Both the position numbers and the translations under genes were made by a program. Positions 12,601 through 25,126 of a DNA stretch of 64,000 bases are shown here, piece by piece; position 1 is the stretch's first letter; each line of letters opens with the position of its first letter. The notes below the pieces were generated by a model, which saw only the letters and a program-made list of their open reading frames with translations, was not told the DNA's origin and did not search any database. Origin of the DNA: Phalacrocorax aristotelis (lineage: Eukaryota; Chordata; Aves; Suliformes; Phalacrocoracidae); contig NC_134282.1 in assembly GCF_949628215.1 (NCBI RefSeq), forward strand, positions 14,674,723 to 14,738,722. The letters run 5' to 3'.

Positions 12601-15600
12601 TCAAACATCAGAGAAGTCCCACCCATTTCTCTCACAAACTGTTAGCTGTTGGTATCTACTTACACATCCATGGGGCTGGAAGAGTGAGCCTGCCCTCTCC
12701 AGGTGCATAGTACATTGTGATCTTCTCTCAAAACAGATTGGTTTCTTCTAAGCCATATTTTAGGGGATACAAGAATGTTTTAAAAAAACCAAACCCAGCC
12801 CAAGAAATAACAAAAACTAACAAATTGAAAACCAACAAACAAAAACTAAGTTACAGACCAGAAAATATTCAATGTCATTCAAATTGATTTGCAAGCACTG
12901 GCTATTTTAATAAAAGTCTCCCAAGAAGGGCTCAGAATTAATCTTGGAGATACTGGGGGTAGAGTATTGTAAGCATTGGTTAGATTTCAGAAAAGTAAAA
13001 TAGAAAAATGGCCAAAGAGAGAAAAAAAAAATAATAATTTCTGATTTTCCAAGCCTCCTAATCAGGACTGTCTTGTCTGTCTCCATGAATAAAAAGGCAT
13101 CCTAAGCACTTATTATGAGTTCCTATTATCAACACCCTACTACACTTAGCTGAACTCCTGTTTTTACTAGAAGTTTCCCCGCTACCAACAAGCCATAGAC
13201 ATATATCACTAAAAACAGGGAGAAACATACCACGTAGGACTTTAGTCCTCTTTTTTTGCTCACCTTATCTCTGTGATCTGTCTATAGCAGAGAGAGCATA
13301 TCTCCAAGAAGTCACATTGCCACTCAGCTGAAACAACCCAAGCCATTTTCTTTTCATTTACCTTCATTTAATACATCTGGGGGCAATCCAAAGACACATG
13401 ACACTGGTATTTGGGTACCAATTTTCAAACTATCTGCCCTATATTAGGTTTTAGGAATCATATACTCTCTTTTCTCACCAAAAACACAGAAGGCAATGAT
13501 AAGTACTTCAAAAACTGGTGTTAGAGTCATGGACCTCACTGCTGCTTTAAGATACTGTGGTACTATAAGAATAAAATAGAAGAAAGCCAAGAGGTTTTTT
13601 TAATTGGGGATGCATGGAAGCAGGCAAAATACCTGCTTGTGGATTTATGTTCTTCCTTCTCTTTCATTTCCTGATTATTGCAAGGTTTTCTATTACACTA
13701 ATGCCCTTTTGAAATAGCTCTTAAAAACAAACAAGCCCTATACTTTTACTTTCTTCAGAGCGTGCAAGCAGGAAAAGTCCCAAAACAATGTGCAGAGGCA
13801 GACAAACCCTGTAACACCTCCCTAAGTGAAGAAAGGGTTGGAGGTGCTGTGACAGCAGAAGAAAAAGCAAACACACACAGTTAACAGAAGGGGAGTGGAA
13901 AAAGCAACCAAAGAGATGGGATGATGTCTCTGGTAAAAGGTGGAATATCCTTTACAAAAGACAAAATAACATGCTGGTTACAGAAAGCCTCCTATCAAAA
14001 TGCCTGTGGATGAAAGTTTGAGGAACACACAGCCAGGTCCTGCTTTGCCTCAGGGCAGCCTGCCCAAGAGCAGCATTGTTCTCACATCCAGAGGCTGACT
14101 TCTATGAGATTCCAGCTTCTGAAGTAACCGACAACCAGCACTGACCATTCCCATTTCACCCTCGCTTCAGGCACAGCAAAAGAACTGGAAGTTCTTTTCC
14201 CACCTATGAAAATCTCTCCTTGGATGCTGTTGGTAGTCTGTATACAGAAACAGACTCACGCCCTAAATTACAAACACAACTGACACAGTTTGGCTCAAGA
14301 TTTTAATTGTTTGAAATCCATTGTACACATACTATTCAGTGAGGCGACAAATGTTCCTCCTCCCATCTCTATGAATTTCTTCAGTTCTGGATTCTCAGAA
14401 GTGTCAAAGCTCACAGTGAAAGTGAGACCTGCCAGATGTGTCAGCTCTTCTCCTGCCAGCTCAGTTCACCACATGCAATTCTGGAGAGATCACTACAGCT
14501 ATAACTTCTGGTTAAGTAAAGGCCAGCCTTCCTAGCTCTAGGTTCTTCCACTTCACTCTGAATTAGAACTAGTTTTTGTCTTGAACAGATTTACAGAAAT
14601 AAATGGGAAAATGAGAAAACAAAATACAGTTCTGTGAGAAAAAGAATGGCATGTCTTGGCCTTAAAAAAATCAGAGCAGAGTATGCTGATTTCACGTTGC
14701 TCAGATACAAGGCAAATTACCAAGAATGTTGCTGATTCTGTGAATTGATAAAGAGTTATTATATCACATAGCTACACTTTCCTGTATGGATTTTCTTTTC
14801 TTGGCTTAATGTAATTAAACCAGAACAGACATTGTTCCAGTCAACTTGCCCTAATATTGAAGTAAATCTCTTGTGGTTATAACCCTGTGCTCAAAGCCAA
14901 GAACCCAAGTACTGCAAAAGAAAGAATAGTTCTTGAAACAGATGCAGAATCTTGGCGCCTATAAATAGTTCATTCAAATACAAACAAAGACTTGTACCTG
15001 GCACTTCCAAACAGAGTTTGTAGGGTAGTATCAATTCACTAAGATTTGCATATGCTTATGTTTTATAGTTACATGACACAACAGGGAGGTAGTAACCATA
15101 TTTTACATCAATTGTTCAATGTACTCTACAGTTCTTTGGTGGTACACCACTGTTCCAGCTGGGCTGTGTCAGCTCTTCCTTCAGAAAACAGGTATCCAAA
15201 TCCTCGCAAATTGGTCAGGAAAACACACTCTGGGCTGAATACAAACTGGGAATGGCAGAAAAACATTCTGTTTCCCAGCCTCTTCTAAAAACGGATGTGA
15301 ATGATTAAATGTGTTCATAAATACAGCCTCACTCCCTAATTACCTGTAGGAAGCACATATACTTTATCCAGTACATTTCTAAAGGGATTTATATGTCTTT
15401 GTGCCAGTATTTTGATTTTAGCAACATTTCAACATGTTGACATCACCCACTCGATGATTTCAACATCTAATGATTGCTGACTTCATAACACAGAGTGATC
15501 CCGACCCTTTATGTATGTTTCAGAAAAGAAAATTAAAAACATCAGTCATTATGACCAGAATTGTCCTCCTAAGCCTACTAGTCCAAGCTTCTGCTATAAA

Positions 15601-16822
15601 GGGCAACCACATCAAAAACACAGATCTGTACTTAGGACAAGAAGTTTTGAATTATAACACACAGCATGCTTTTTTATGTATGTTTATGAAAGTATACAGA
15701 GAATATAGGTAAGTATACACAGATATGTTTACATGTCCATACATTTTTATATTTCTTTGTAGGTACACTAAGAGAAGCTTTAAGAAACTCTCATTCACCT
15801 TTTATTTTCTGAAGATCAAAGCATTCTAAATGTTGCTACTTTTTGGTGTTAAAAACTTAACAGTATAAACCTACTCAATAAAAACACTTCAAAGAAAAAA
15901 AGCCTGATAACCATGCTATGATTTTCTGGTGGTTTGTTGTTCTCATCCTTGTATTTACATAGTTCACTGTTAATAAGCTAAGAGAGCCCATTGCAATAAA
16001 CCAAACATCACAAGCTAAAGTCACCTAAATTATGAACAAACCAACGTGTTCCTACCATTCATTAAGGTTGCCTAGGAACTAGTTTTACTTTTTTGAAAAA
16101 CAATCAATGTCTGGATAAACAACTCAGCCCCTAAAACGTGCAGTGAAAACAGATAACATCTGAAAGCTATGAAACGGGAGTCTCAGAGGCACACCCTGGC
16201 CTAGCCAGGCTGTCTGAGAGCACTGAGAGATAATGACTTACAAACAGGGATGACAGTGTGCTCTGGCCAAGATTTAAATAAAGAAAGCAGCCACCTAAAT
16301 TAGACTTTTAAATCATAAGTCATCATACAGAGAGATGTTCCGATTCTTTGGACCATTACAAACCAAAATTAGCACAAATAGCTAGGTCTTCTAGACATTC
16401 ATTAACCGTGAAAGAAAATGGCTCCAGGGGAGTAGTTAGCCCCACTAATCAGCCTTGTCCCCCCATCCTCTGCCCCAGCAGTGATCCCCATGTTTTTTAC
16501 ACAATTCCGTACTGTTCCGCTAGGCCCTCCACCCTTTTGACACGTAGTAGAGGGGCAGAGAGAAAAAGTACAGTAGAAGCATCTTTTCCCCTAGACATAG
16601 GGGAAACACAGAGCTCTTGCAGGTAAGAGAGGGGAGCTCCTGCTCCGTGGGCAGGTACAGCAGGTGGAGGCTGCTGCCACAGCCTGTCCACCCAGGTGCT
16701 CTTCCAGCTCCACAATGCATGAAAATTACTTGAAAATGCATGTTGAAGGTGTAACTCTCTTAATATCTGTGGTGGATTTTATCCTTTGAAATTTGGGCAA
16801 ACGTAAAGTTCTGGTTCCAGTG

Positions 16823-16850
16823 CAAACACTCCAACCTGGTGGAGTGTTTG
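16823..16850. repeat. Perfect 11-bp inverted repeat with 6-nt loop
   Basis: CAAACACTCCA at 16823-16833 is matched by TGGAGTGTTTG at 16840-16850 with the spacer ACCTGG. The stem is too short for a microRNA precursor. It sits in AT-rich intergenic DNA with no gene close by. Function unknown. Confidence 0.55.
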
Positions 16851-17796
16851 AAAATTGCAAGGTGATCTAGATTCATAGATTTTTGAAAAATAAATCTGTA
16901 AACACCAATAAAATATCCTGAGAAGTTGGCTTTTGTATTACAAAACATGATACAGCAAGGATACTTGTTAAGCTATTCAGGGGAGTGAGGAGAGTATAAA
17001 GGACCTTCAAAAAAACATGTTATTGATCCAAGGTGGTTATTCAAAGTTCATCTTTTTATGCTACAGTCACCTGCTATTTAAACAAATCAAAGATTTCACA
17101 TGCACTGAAACACTACCAGAGAGATTCTCATTAGTGATCTTTGTACAACGATAGAATTATTCTGATCAGATAATCTGCTTCAATGAAGCAATGATGTATT
17201 TTTAAAGGTAAAAATATTCCTTAGTTTTCATACTGTCCTAAATAACATAGCATACTACTGTGTATTACGTTTACCACAACATATATACTATCACCTTTCA
17301 AATCAATCCATTCATTCTAGGCCAGTCTTTTCCTAACCTTTCCCTTCACAAGCGAGGCCAAATATTTGCTCCAGTTCAGGACACTAATTTTGAAATGTTG
17401 AAAATTCCTGCAAAATAGAAGCTCCCATTTTCTAGTCATTTACACTTGTTCACACTGGGTATTAATTGCCTCAATTTTTGCTCTGCCAGGACATTATATT
17501 TAGTCCATATATGTGTAAGCAGTGACATAAGGCAATGAAGAGTCAAATCTCTGGTCCTGTAGCTCATACACACCTTTCCAGTAGCACACTGGGTACTCTG
17601 ATTAGATTTTGACTGGAGTGACAGATTTGCAAGGAAGGGTTACTTCTACAGTAGGTGAGGTACCACTCCGTCCTTGGAAACTTGCACCTACTTTTAACAT
17701 TACCAAGCTGATGAGTATTGGAATTTAGCTGCTTTTTACTTCATACAATGTTTGCTCTTGTTTATAACAACTTGATTAGAAAGTACTGATTCGCAG

Positions 17797-18015
17797 ATCA
17801 TAGTGGTTTGCAGACAGCACTGCTCTGGGGCTGAGACAGTAGGGGGTTTGAGTTTTCACTCTTCCATAATCTTCCTGAGGACCTCCAGCAAGTTACTGAG
17901 TGATTAAGTGGCCTAATTCCCCTGGGAGATGACAATAATAGTACTTCTGCCCTGTTTTCATCCCACAGGAATTGGGCAAGGTTAGGTTGATGACCAATAT
18001 GTGCCTGGAACTACT
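17797..18015 (+). mobile_element. Ancient MIR-like CORE-SINE
   Basis: This segment follows the layout of the MIR family of tRNA-derived SINEs. A TAGTGGTTTG head is followed by a degenerate RNA polymerase III B-box (GGTTTGAGTTTTC at 17845-17857). The CCTCCAGCAAGTTACTGAG region corresponds to the 'ccttgggcaagtcactt' part of the consensus. A 'gataataatagtac' counterpart is at about 17930-17945, and a GTGCCTGGAA tail at about 18001-18010. It is heavily diverged, as expected for an element old enough to be shared by amniotes. The match is to the remembered consensus, not an alignment. Confidence 0.6.
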
Positions 18016-21000
18016 GGGTGTCAGCCACAACTACAGTGATTATTATTCTCATTCTTAACTGCTCTGATGAGGAGGGACAAAATGATGGTTTTGTGTAGAG
18101 ATGCGAAAGAATCTGTTTAATACCCCTGTGTTAAAAATACCATCTTTTATTCTCCTGTTGGTTACATTTCTTTTTCAGAAACAGCAAAACCCCCTTCTAA
18201 CTAGAAAATAGTATTTTCTTCCATCAGTCTGCACAGAGGGGAAAATGCATCTTTTTGTGCTTCTGCTTAGCTCAAAGAACATGGTAAATAACGTTAAGAG
18301 GGTCTTATAGCTGTAATGCTTGGTAAATTTCCAGAATTTCAGAAGTAAAAACTGAATTCTAAGTCCTTCCACAGTAACATTGGAGAAGAGGGTTTTTCAC
18401 GTAGTACTTATCACTGATAACACTGCACACTCTCCATGAAATTTTAATCACAATGATTAGGTTCGACAAGATGCAGAGGACAGCTCAAACACCAATTTTT
18501 GTTTCTCTCTTGTTCCAAAGTATAAATGAGATTTTATGATTACATACCGTATTTAAGTTACCACAATGGGAAGAATTGTTTGTTGTTTTGAGAAAAGACA
18601 TTTTTAAAATTGCTAATTACACATTAGTCCAAACCCATTTTTCGGAGATGATTAAGCAATGCAAACAACACCTTGCTGTACCATAACCACAGCCTTTTCC
18701 AGAAACTGATAATTTTATGATCAGTTAAAAATTAAATGGGATAGTTCTTATGACCTACAAGAGCCTTAAATCATTAACATGTCAACAGAAGGTGCCCAAA
18801 CCATGCTGTTCTTGCGCACAATAAAATAACCACGTATACAGTAGTCAGAAATATTACAGCTCAGATTTCTCTATTTCAGTATTTAATATGCTCCTTTCAA
18901 ATTTTAACTCAGTTCTACACTGAACATAATTTTTACATGAAGTTTGTTTCAGATGAGATTAAATTACTCAAAGGAATGGTAAAGGAAGGGCTACAATGTG
19001 TTCCCCACTAACAGTACTCAATTCAGTTCACACGTAGCATCACATACTGAGAATAAATCATGCAGCCTCTCCAAACACTCATCACTACCATCATCACTGC
19101 TTCCAGCTCTAAGGAATTTAAACATAATTTCTTTTACAGGAATACTTTTTTGGCTCAAATTCTGCCTTTGTATCACCTGCAACATAAATGATGCCACTAG
19201 TATGGCATTGTGTGGAGATCAGAGCTGAATCTGGACCAGACACAACAGTCAGTGATAGAAATGAGAGCCAAGTTTCACAGACTTTTGGATCATGATCACA
19301 GTCAGTGTTCAATGTCTTGTGCTGATTTTTGTAAAAATATTATTTTGAATGGCATGATCTATGTAATATTTTATCTAACAGCAAGTATGATTTTAGAAAA
19401 CACATTTGAAATATAACATTTTGCTGCCAGTTCCTAGAAAGAACATGGACACAATCACACAGAACTGTTGGATGTCCCCAGGCCAGATTTAAATGGCAAA
19501 ACCAAGCTAAATTATATGTTTGCCTGTGATTAGTCACTATTAAAAAGTAAAGCCTATAAGTCTGAGGGGGAAAAGCTGATTTTAATGTTTCATAAAGGAT
19601 CCTAAATACCTACCTACTCACAAATGGCATAGTTTTACTCCAGTCTGACATTTCTTAGAGGCACTCAAAAGATGGCTCTTCTTGGCTCTCCCTGCACCAG
19701 TCAGGTGAAAGGCAGCATAAGCAGAATAAAAGGTTCCTTATCAAGAGTGCTCTTCATTCATTTAAACAGACACCAGATTTTTGACAGGAGCACGAAAGAC
19801 CGATGAGGACAGCAAAAAAAAATAAAATGGATACACATCATGGAGTTAAAAAAAAACCTAAATCCTGTCTACTTTAATATTAATCTAAACAATGAATCTA
19901 GCAAAACAGGGCCTACTTTATATCCAGTTTGGACACAGATGCTTTGCCCACGCAGGAAGAAAGGCATCTGCTTTTTGGATCTGCCAGTCCTGCAGCAGCT
20001 CCTGTGACTACGCAGTTGGACTGAGTAGTGCATGAGCAGCAAACCCAGACTCCCTACATGCTCTCTCCACATCTCGCATGCCTGGCACGTGCCCACACCC
20101 GAAGGCCAGAGTGCACCACACCAAATGCAGCTCTACCAGCTAAGAGGGCAGCCATGGAAACAAGGTAAGAATATATAAGTGTTCATTGAATAATACCGTA
20201 TTTCAACATTGCTGTCTAGGATTTTGCAAGCAGATGACCTTTATGTCATGAACTATTAAGAAAGTCTTCAAAAGAAGGGGAAATATCTCCCAAATTACTA
20301 TTCTTTCCAGCTATTTTCTCGAAGAGCTGACTATGGTTCCCTGACCCTGTGGACTGCAGAGCAGTGCGAGCACAGTTCAGGGAGCCCAGCCCAGCCCCTG
20401 GATGCTGCCTTGTCAGTGCCTGGGCTCCTCTGGCTCAGGTCTTGCTTCCCAGCAGCACAGTGCCCAATACTCACTGCTTGTGTAGAGGTCCTGGCCTCAA
20501 AAAGAGACTGGTCTCTGTCATCCAGTTCCCAGGACAGTGAGAAAATGACATGGTTCTGTCACCTCTGCTTCCTACAGATCTCTCAGATCCCCTGGGAGCC
20601 CAAATAACATCTACAGGGGGACATGAAGTTTGTGCCAAGGCAGCCGGCCTTCTTCTGTCACAGAAAGCAGAAAGAGCTCCGGGAGAAAGGTCAGGGTTCT
20701 TCATTAATCTGGTGACATGACAGCTTCATCCAGTATGGATTTACTCTAGGAATAAAGAAGAGTCTAAGCCTCCATTCCTCCTCTGCCCATAGAACCATCT
20801 AACGCTACCTCCCCATTAGTAACGGCAGCTGCCCACGCAGGGCTGCATCCTTTGCACTCACTATATACCCACAGATGATGTACAGTCTCGCTGCCATCCA
20901 GACCCAGAAGGCAGACAGCCTGCTCTTGCCAGCCACCTGCACAGCCACCCCTGCACTCCAAGCCCATTACAGGAGTTGTATCTGCCACTGAATTCAACAG

Positions 21001-24000
21001 TCCAAGCGCGCAAAGCAGTTGCTGTTGTTGTTAAACTAATGATCTAGCAAAACCCAATCTAGATATAAAATAAGCACATAATTGCCCTATTCTACAGACT
21101 TTAGAAAATGAGGCTTTCACACATGCCTCATTCAGTTTAGCTTCCTAAATTCACAGAAGTCAAACAAAAACCCTACTACTTACCTATCAAAATAAAACCA
21201 GTTAAAATTTAAAGTGTTGAGAAAATGCTGAGATCTGAAACATTGACTTCCTTAGTCACTTCATATTTTCCAGCCTCCCCTTGTGCTGTATGCTATGATG
21301 ATTATAAGGGATACAATTAAAGCATACAAGCTGAGGAAGACTAGAGGTTAAAGCATATAGCTTCCTGGAAAGAGATTAACTATCTTAATTATTCAAGGAC
21401 CTCATCAGAAAAAAATAATAATGTAAATTTCCATAGCTCTGGAGAGGCAGACCTTGTGGATATTAGCACCACTGCTGCTCAAAAGTCTGCAGATGACCTC
21501 TCTCGCTTGTCCCAGAAGACATTTCTCCCTCGCCCACTCTCTCCTTCTCTCACATACACAAACACGTATTTCTCTTAGCAGAGTCTCCTAGCCTTAGCAA
21601 AACCTTACGGTCTCCCACGGTCTCACACACAGAGTGGATGACAGCAGTGACATATATTCCTATTCCTACAAGACAAGCTACCAACATTATTCCTTCAGCT
21701 GAACAAGCTTGGGATCAAGAAGAGGGCACCGAGACTTACAACATTTACTTTTTCTTCAAAATTTCATTTTTCTTAACATTTTCCAGTAACTTTCAGTTGT
21801 AGTAGAACTGAAGGAAGGGAACACACGCTGAAAATCAGTTCACTGACAAAAGAGAATGAAAATTCTAAATAATAGATGCATTGACTTGGGATCAATTCCT
21901 GGTCCCTTTTCTCAGGAAAGATTTAGTTATGTAAACAGGATGTGACTGAAGTACTCATTATGGCAGAAGGAGAGTCTTTTGACAAGAAGTGTTCCTAAAA
22001 AAGCATTTGTAATTTTTCTTATCTTCAGGCAAATCATCGGCATAATTAAATCAGCTTGCTACCAGGACATGCACAGGTTTCCAGGACAGGCAAAGACCTA
22101 CCTCTGAATTACTCATTTTCCTCTATGCAAACGCACAGCTAGATTCTGTGTGCAAAAGTGCGATCTATTTCGTGAAAGAAGCAACAGTGGGAAATGTATT
22201 AGAAATACATACAAAAGAATACAATGAATAGAAGCACCACACCACAAATCTCACAAGCTGTGGTGCTTTCCTCAAGCCTGGCTCTTGAAGGCCAGAGGCA
22301 TGGGGATCTATGTCTGGAACATCAGCTTTCAACAAATAAAATAATTTTCTACTTCTCATTCTTGCAGAAAAAAAAATCTTGAAAATGAGAAAAAAACACA
22401 ACCAAAAGGTTCAGATGTGAAACATTCCAAACACGTTAGTTACTAAAAATCAGAGGGGTTTAAAGGCAATGTTGTTCTGAGGTCCCAGTGGAGATTTGTT
22501 TTAAACAATTCATTCTCGATATAGTACTAGTGATTTTAATAAACACTGCTATCAGAAAGCTATCTATTTGATTTTATCAAATTGCCCAGTCCAGTCACCT
22601 TCTCAATGACAGCTGTTTGCTCTAACACAAGCAGTAGAATGAAACCTGCTCCCTGAAGCCCTTTCTGCATTATAGACACCTCAATCAATTCTCATGGGAT
22701 GAAGCCTCTTTATTTACAGCAGTTCAATGAAAACAGAATTCTAGTCATCAAGTCTATTATTTACTGGATGTTCCTGTAAATCATATTTCTATAGTGAGTG
22801 CATGTTTCATTGCTCATCATATTACAGTTCTGTTACTGGGATTCCAGACAGAAAACTGATGGTAATGAGGAGATTTCCCCAAATTACATGAAATTACATC
22901 TTCTCTCTTGTGCACATCCGTCAGAGATGGACTGAATGCAAGAGAGAGATGCAGACCCAAATTCAATTTTACATGCATCTTTAAAAAAAATCCAATTTTT
23001 AAAAGAAGTTTATTTTTTATTTTATTCCGGTCAAAAGTACAATTATCACCTACTTTCCTCATCCCTTTCCTGAAGAGAAGGAATGACAGAAGGTAATAAA
23101 GGGAACAACTGATCCCAGGCAGTGATTCACACATCCAGAGGCATTTTGTGACTCTAAGTAGCCAGGCTGTGATACTGGCACTGGGATTTGACTTCAGTTC
23201 CTTCAGTTCAGCTCTAGAACTGAAAGAACACTAGAGGACAAATCCCTGCGCGCATCACCTTATGGAGGTCTCCTTCCCATCAGCTCTAACCAGCAGGTTT
23301 TACCATAGAGCAGACTGAGGCAGATTTGTGCAACAAGTGCCAAATACATTGATACTCAGTAGAGTTGTAATCAGTCACACATGTACAAAGAATTGTTTGG
23401 AGAGAATAAATGTGTCCCGTATGTCAAGAGCCCCATGTAACACAACTAACAACATATATGGGAATAAAAGAGCACACTGCTGTAGCTCGCTTCAGGGACT
23501 GTAAGAGGCCTGAATAGTACTTACTGGCAAGTGGCTTCCAGTCCTTGTCATGATAAATCTGTGAACATGCACATAGTTCATCATTAGAAGATATCTCAGC
23601 ATGATCTCTTCAGAGAGGAAGCCAATTACAAACTCCCCAAGTGGCAGGAGGGTAGCATGCTGCCAATATAGACGGCGTCGATCCTGACTGCTGTTGTGAT
23701 GAAAATGCAGATGATTCTTCTTGACATGACATAAATAAGATCAGGGCAAAAGATTATGTCACAGGTGACTGAGTGCCTCCATGTAACGCACTTGTGGCCC
23801 ATCAGACACAGCCTGGAACAATTAAGTTCATGTAATGTGCCTCACTTCTGCATTTCTATCCGAACCTCTGATTTAGCTAACAGACTTGCAAAAACAAATT
23901 ATAGCCAGACAAGACCTGACCAATTATAAGTATGCAGATGCTGAAAAGCAATTATTATGCCAGCCAAAGTTGTTATTACTGCAGAATCCAAATGTTTCCT

Positions 24001-24580
24001 CTTGATTTGCTTTCTTCTGTCACTAAGTAGATCCCGATTACTCGTAGCCACAATAAAGTTACACTGACAGCCCTTGAAAGATATTACCGCCCAGGTCACA
24101 ATGTCTTCCTTAAGAGGGCCTTCAAAACCACACTAGGTGTATGAAAAAATCAGATTAGAAAGCAATCTGCAATTGTGCCGTTCCCATTGGAAGCATTAGC
24201 CTGTCCATAACTATCGTCAGACGACCCTAAAATAAAACAGAACTTCTGAAATCCTGTTCCTGGTGAACATGACAATCTCAGAAATCCTGCCTGAAAAGTT
24301 GCACCCGTCCTGTTTTCCAGATCCAGATTAAGAAAAGAGAGAAACGAACACACACAAAATCCCCCAGATACGAAGTCCTTTTGGCAGCCAGCAGTGACAC
24401 GAAGAGCATAACAACCTGGACACATATTCCAAGGGGGTTTAACGTACCTATTTCCTTTTCCCCTCTGCTCCCAGCAAATAAACTTTGTCAGATTTTATTA
24501 TGGCAATTTTACATATATTGCAACCTCACTAGCGATGGTCTGAACATTTCAGTTGCGCTCAGGGGGATTCCTAGAGAAAC
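18016..24580. other. Intergenic DNA upstream of the AGTR1 promoter
   Basis: Non-coding sequence with no supportable gene. GC content rises modestly at 20330-20990 (open frames there stay under about 80 codons) and again from about 24300 towards the CpG island. One possible unspliced exon edge, CAAG|GTAAGA at 20161-20170 preceded by an ATG in good context, is noted as a finding but not called. A possible ancient repeat at 19152-19240 is listed separately. Confidence 0.6.
19152..19240. repeat. Possible ancient amniote repeat
   Basis: The stretch opens with CTCAAATTCTGCCTTTGTAT, contains ATCACCTGCAACATAAATGA, and closes with ATCAGAGCTGAATCTGGACC. This is the quasi-symmetrical 'aattctgcc ... agggcagaatttggcc' style seen in old LINE 3' ends and related ancient repeats of amniotes. 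Divergence is high and the family cannot be named by eye. Confidence 0.3.
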
Positions 24581-24777
24581 TGGAAATGTTTGTGCGCCGC
24601 TTGCGACCCCTCCTCCCGAAGTAGAAGGCAGAAGGAAGGCGCGGCGCCCCACGCCCGTCCCGAGGGCAGCACCCACGCAGCCTGCGCTGCGCTGCCGGTC
24701 GCCCTGCGCCGAAGAGAGCCCCAGTCGCGGGGCGCCGGCGCCGCGGGACACCCCGTCCCGCCCGTCACCCCGCCTCG

Positions 24778-24826
24778 GGCACCCCCGCGGTGCGGGCCGG
24801 CGCCCCCTCCCCCCCGCGGGGGTGCC
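24778..24826. repeat. GC-rich inverted repeat in the promoter
   Basis: Perfect 13-bp arms, GGCACCCCCGCGG at 24778-24790 and CCGCGGGGGTGCC at 24814-24826, flank a 23-nt C-rich spacer. The repeat ends about 115 bp upstream of the TATA box. Such arms could form a cruciform, or simply duplicate a GC-box/EGR-type binding site in opposite orientation. Confidence 0.6.
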
Positions 24827-24875
24827 GGAGGGACGGGGAGCAGCGGGAGGGACCCGGGTCAGAGGGGTCTGTGCC

Positions 24876-24898
24876 GGGGGCTGGGTGGGTGGCTGGGG
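24876..24898 (+). promoter_or_regulatory. G-quadruplex motif upstream of the TATA box
   Basis: Four G-runs (24876-24880, 24883-24885, 24887-24889, 24895-24898) separated by loops of 2, 1 and 5 nt satisfy the canonical G3+N1-7 rule on the non-template strand. The motif ends 42 bp before the TATA box. The motif is seen directly; folding is inference. Confidence 0.6.
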
Positions 24899-24940
24899 AG
24901 GGACAGCGGGCGCGCCGGGCTGTGCTGCAACGCCCCTCGC

Positions 24941-24946
24941 TATAAA
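24941..24946 (+). promoter_or_regulatory. TATA box
   Basis: TATAAA in the context CTCGCTATAAATGGAGG, inside the CpG island. A start site about 30 bp downstream (near 24971) would give a first exon of about 155 nt ending at the splice donor. A TATA box within a CpG island points to a regulated, tissue-restricted gene rather than a pure housekeeping promoter. Confidence 0.75.
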
Positions 24947-24970
24947 TGGAGGGGCCGCGCAGCGGAGCGG

Positions 24971-25126
24971 GAGGAGCGGCGCGGCCGGGCAGGGAGAGCG
25001 CGGTAGAGCCCAGCCCAGCCGAGCCGAGCATGGTGCAGTGCGAGCGCCGTCGGGGCTGATCCGCCCGCCCCCGCCGGGCCGCGGCCACTCCTCGCCCCGG
25101 GGCTGGCCGGCCCTCCGCGGAGCCAG
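24971..25126 (+). other. AGTR1 untranslated first exon (predicted)
   Basis: The start is estimated from the TATA box. The end is set by the donor AGCCAG|GTAAGG, a near-perfect match to the splice consensus (GT at 25127-25128). Spliced to the acceptor at 46703-46704 it gives a 5' UTR of about 209 nt ahead of the receptor ATG. The exon contains one ATG, which opens the 9-codon upstream ORF at 25030-25059. Mammalian AGTR1 likewise has non-coding 5' exons and a single coding exon. Extra alternative 5' exons inside the intron cannot be excluded. Confidence 0.65.
25030..25059 (+). CDS. Upstream ORF of 9 codons in AGTR1 exon 1
   Basis: ATG at 25030 with A at -3 and G at +4 (strong start context), followed by nine sense codons in all (MVQCERRRG) and TGA at 25057-25059. 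The peptide is short, with three consecutive arginines. In the predicted mRNA the stop lies 120 nt before the receptor ATG, enough room for ribosomes to reinitiate. Upstream ORFs in AGTR1 leader exons are known in mammals to lower receptor translation, so a similar brake is plausible here. It is too short to judge by coding statistics. If the start site lies downstream of 25030 it is not transcribed. Confidence 0.4.
   Translation: MVQCERRRG

Larger units (their letters stand above)
7981..17796. other. Intergenic DNA, no gene seen
   Basis: AT-rich non-coding sequence. The two longest non-repeat frames (11390-11920 and 12278-12751, + strand) lie in a pyrimidine-rich stretch. They have low-complexity, Leu/Ser/Phe/His-rich translations, no convincing domain and no supporting splice sites, so I do not call them genes. 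Small symmetrical elements at 9506-9600 and 16823-16850 are listed separately. A and T tracts are scattered through the block. Confidence 0.65.

Noticed and set aside
12278-12751. 157-codon open frame, + strand
   Set aside because: Same composition effect; ordinary background frame with no recognisable protein.
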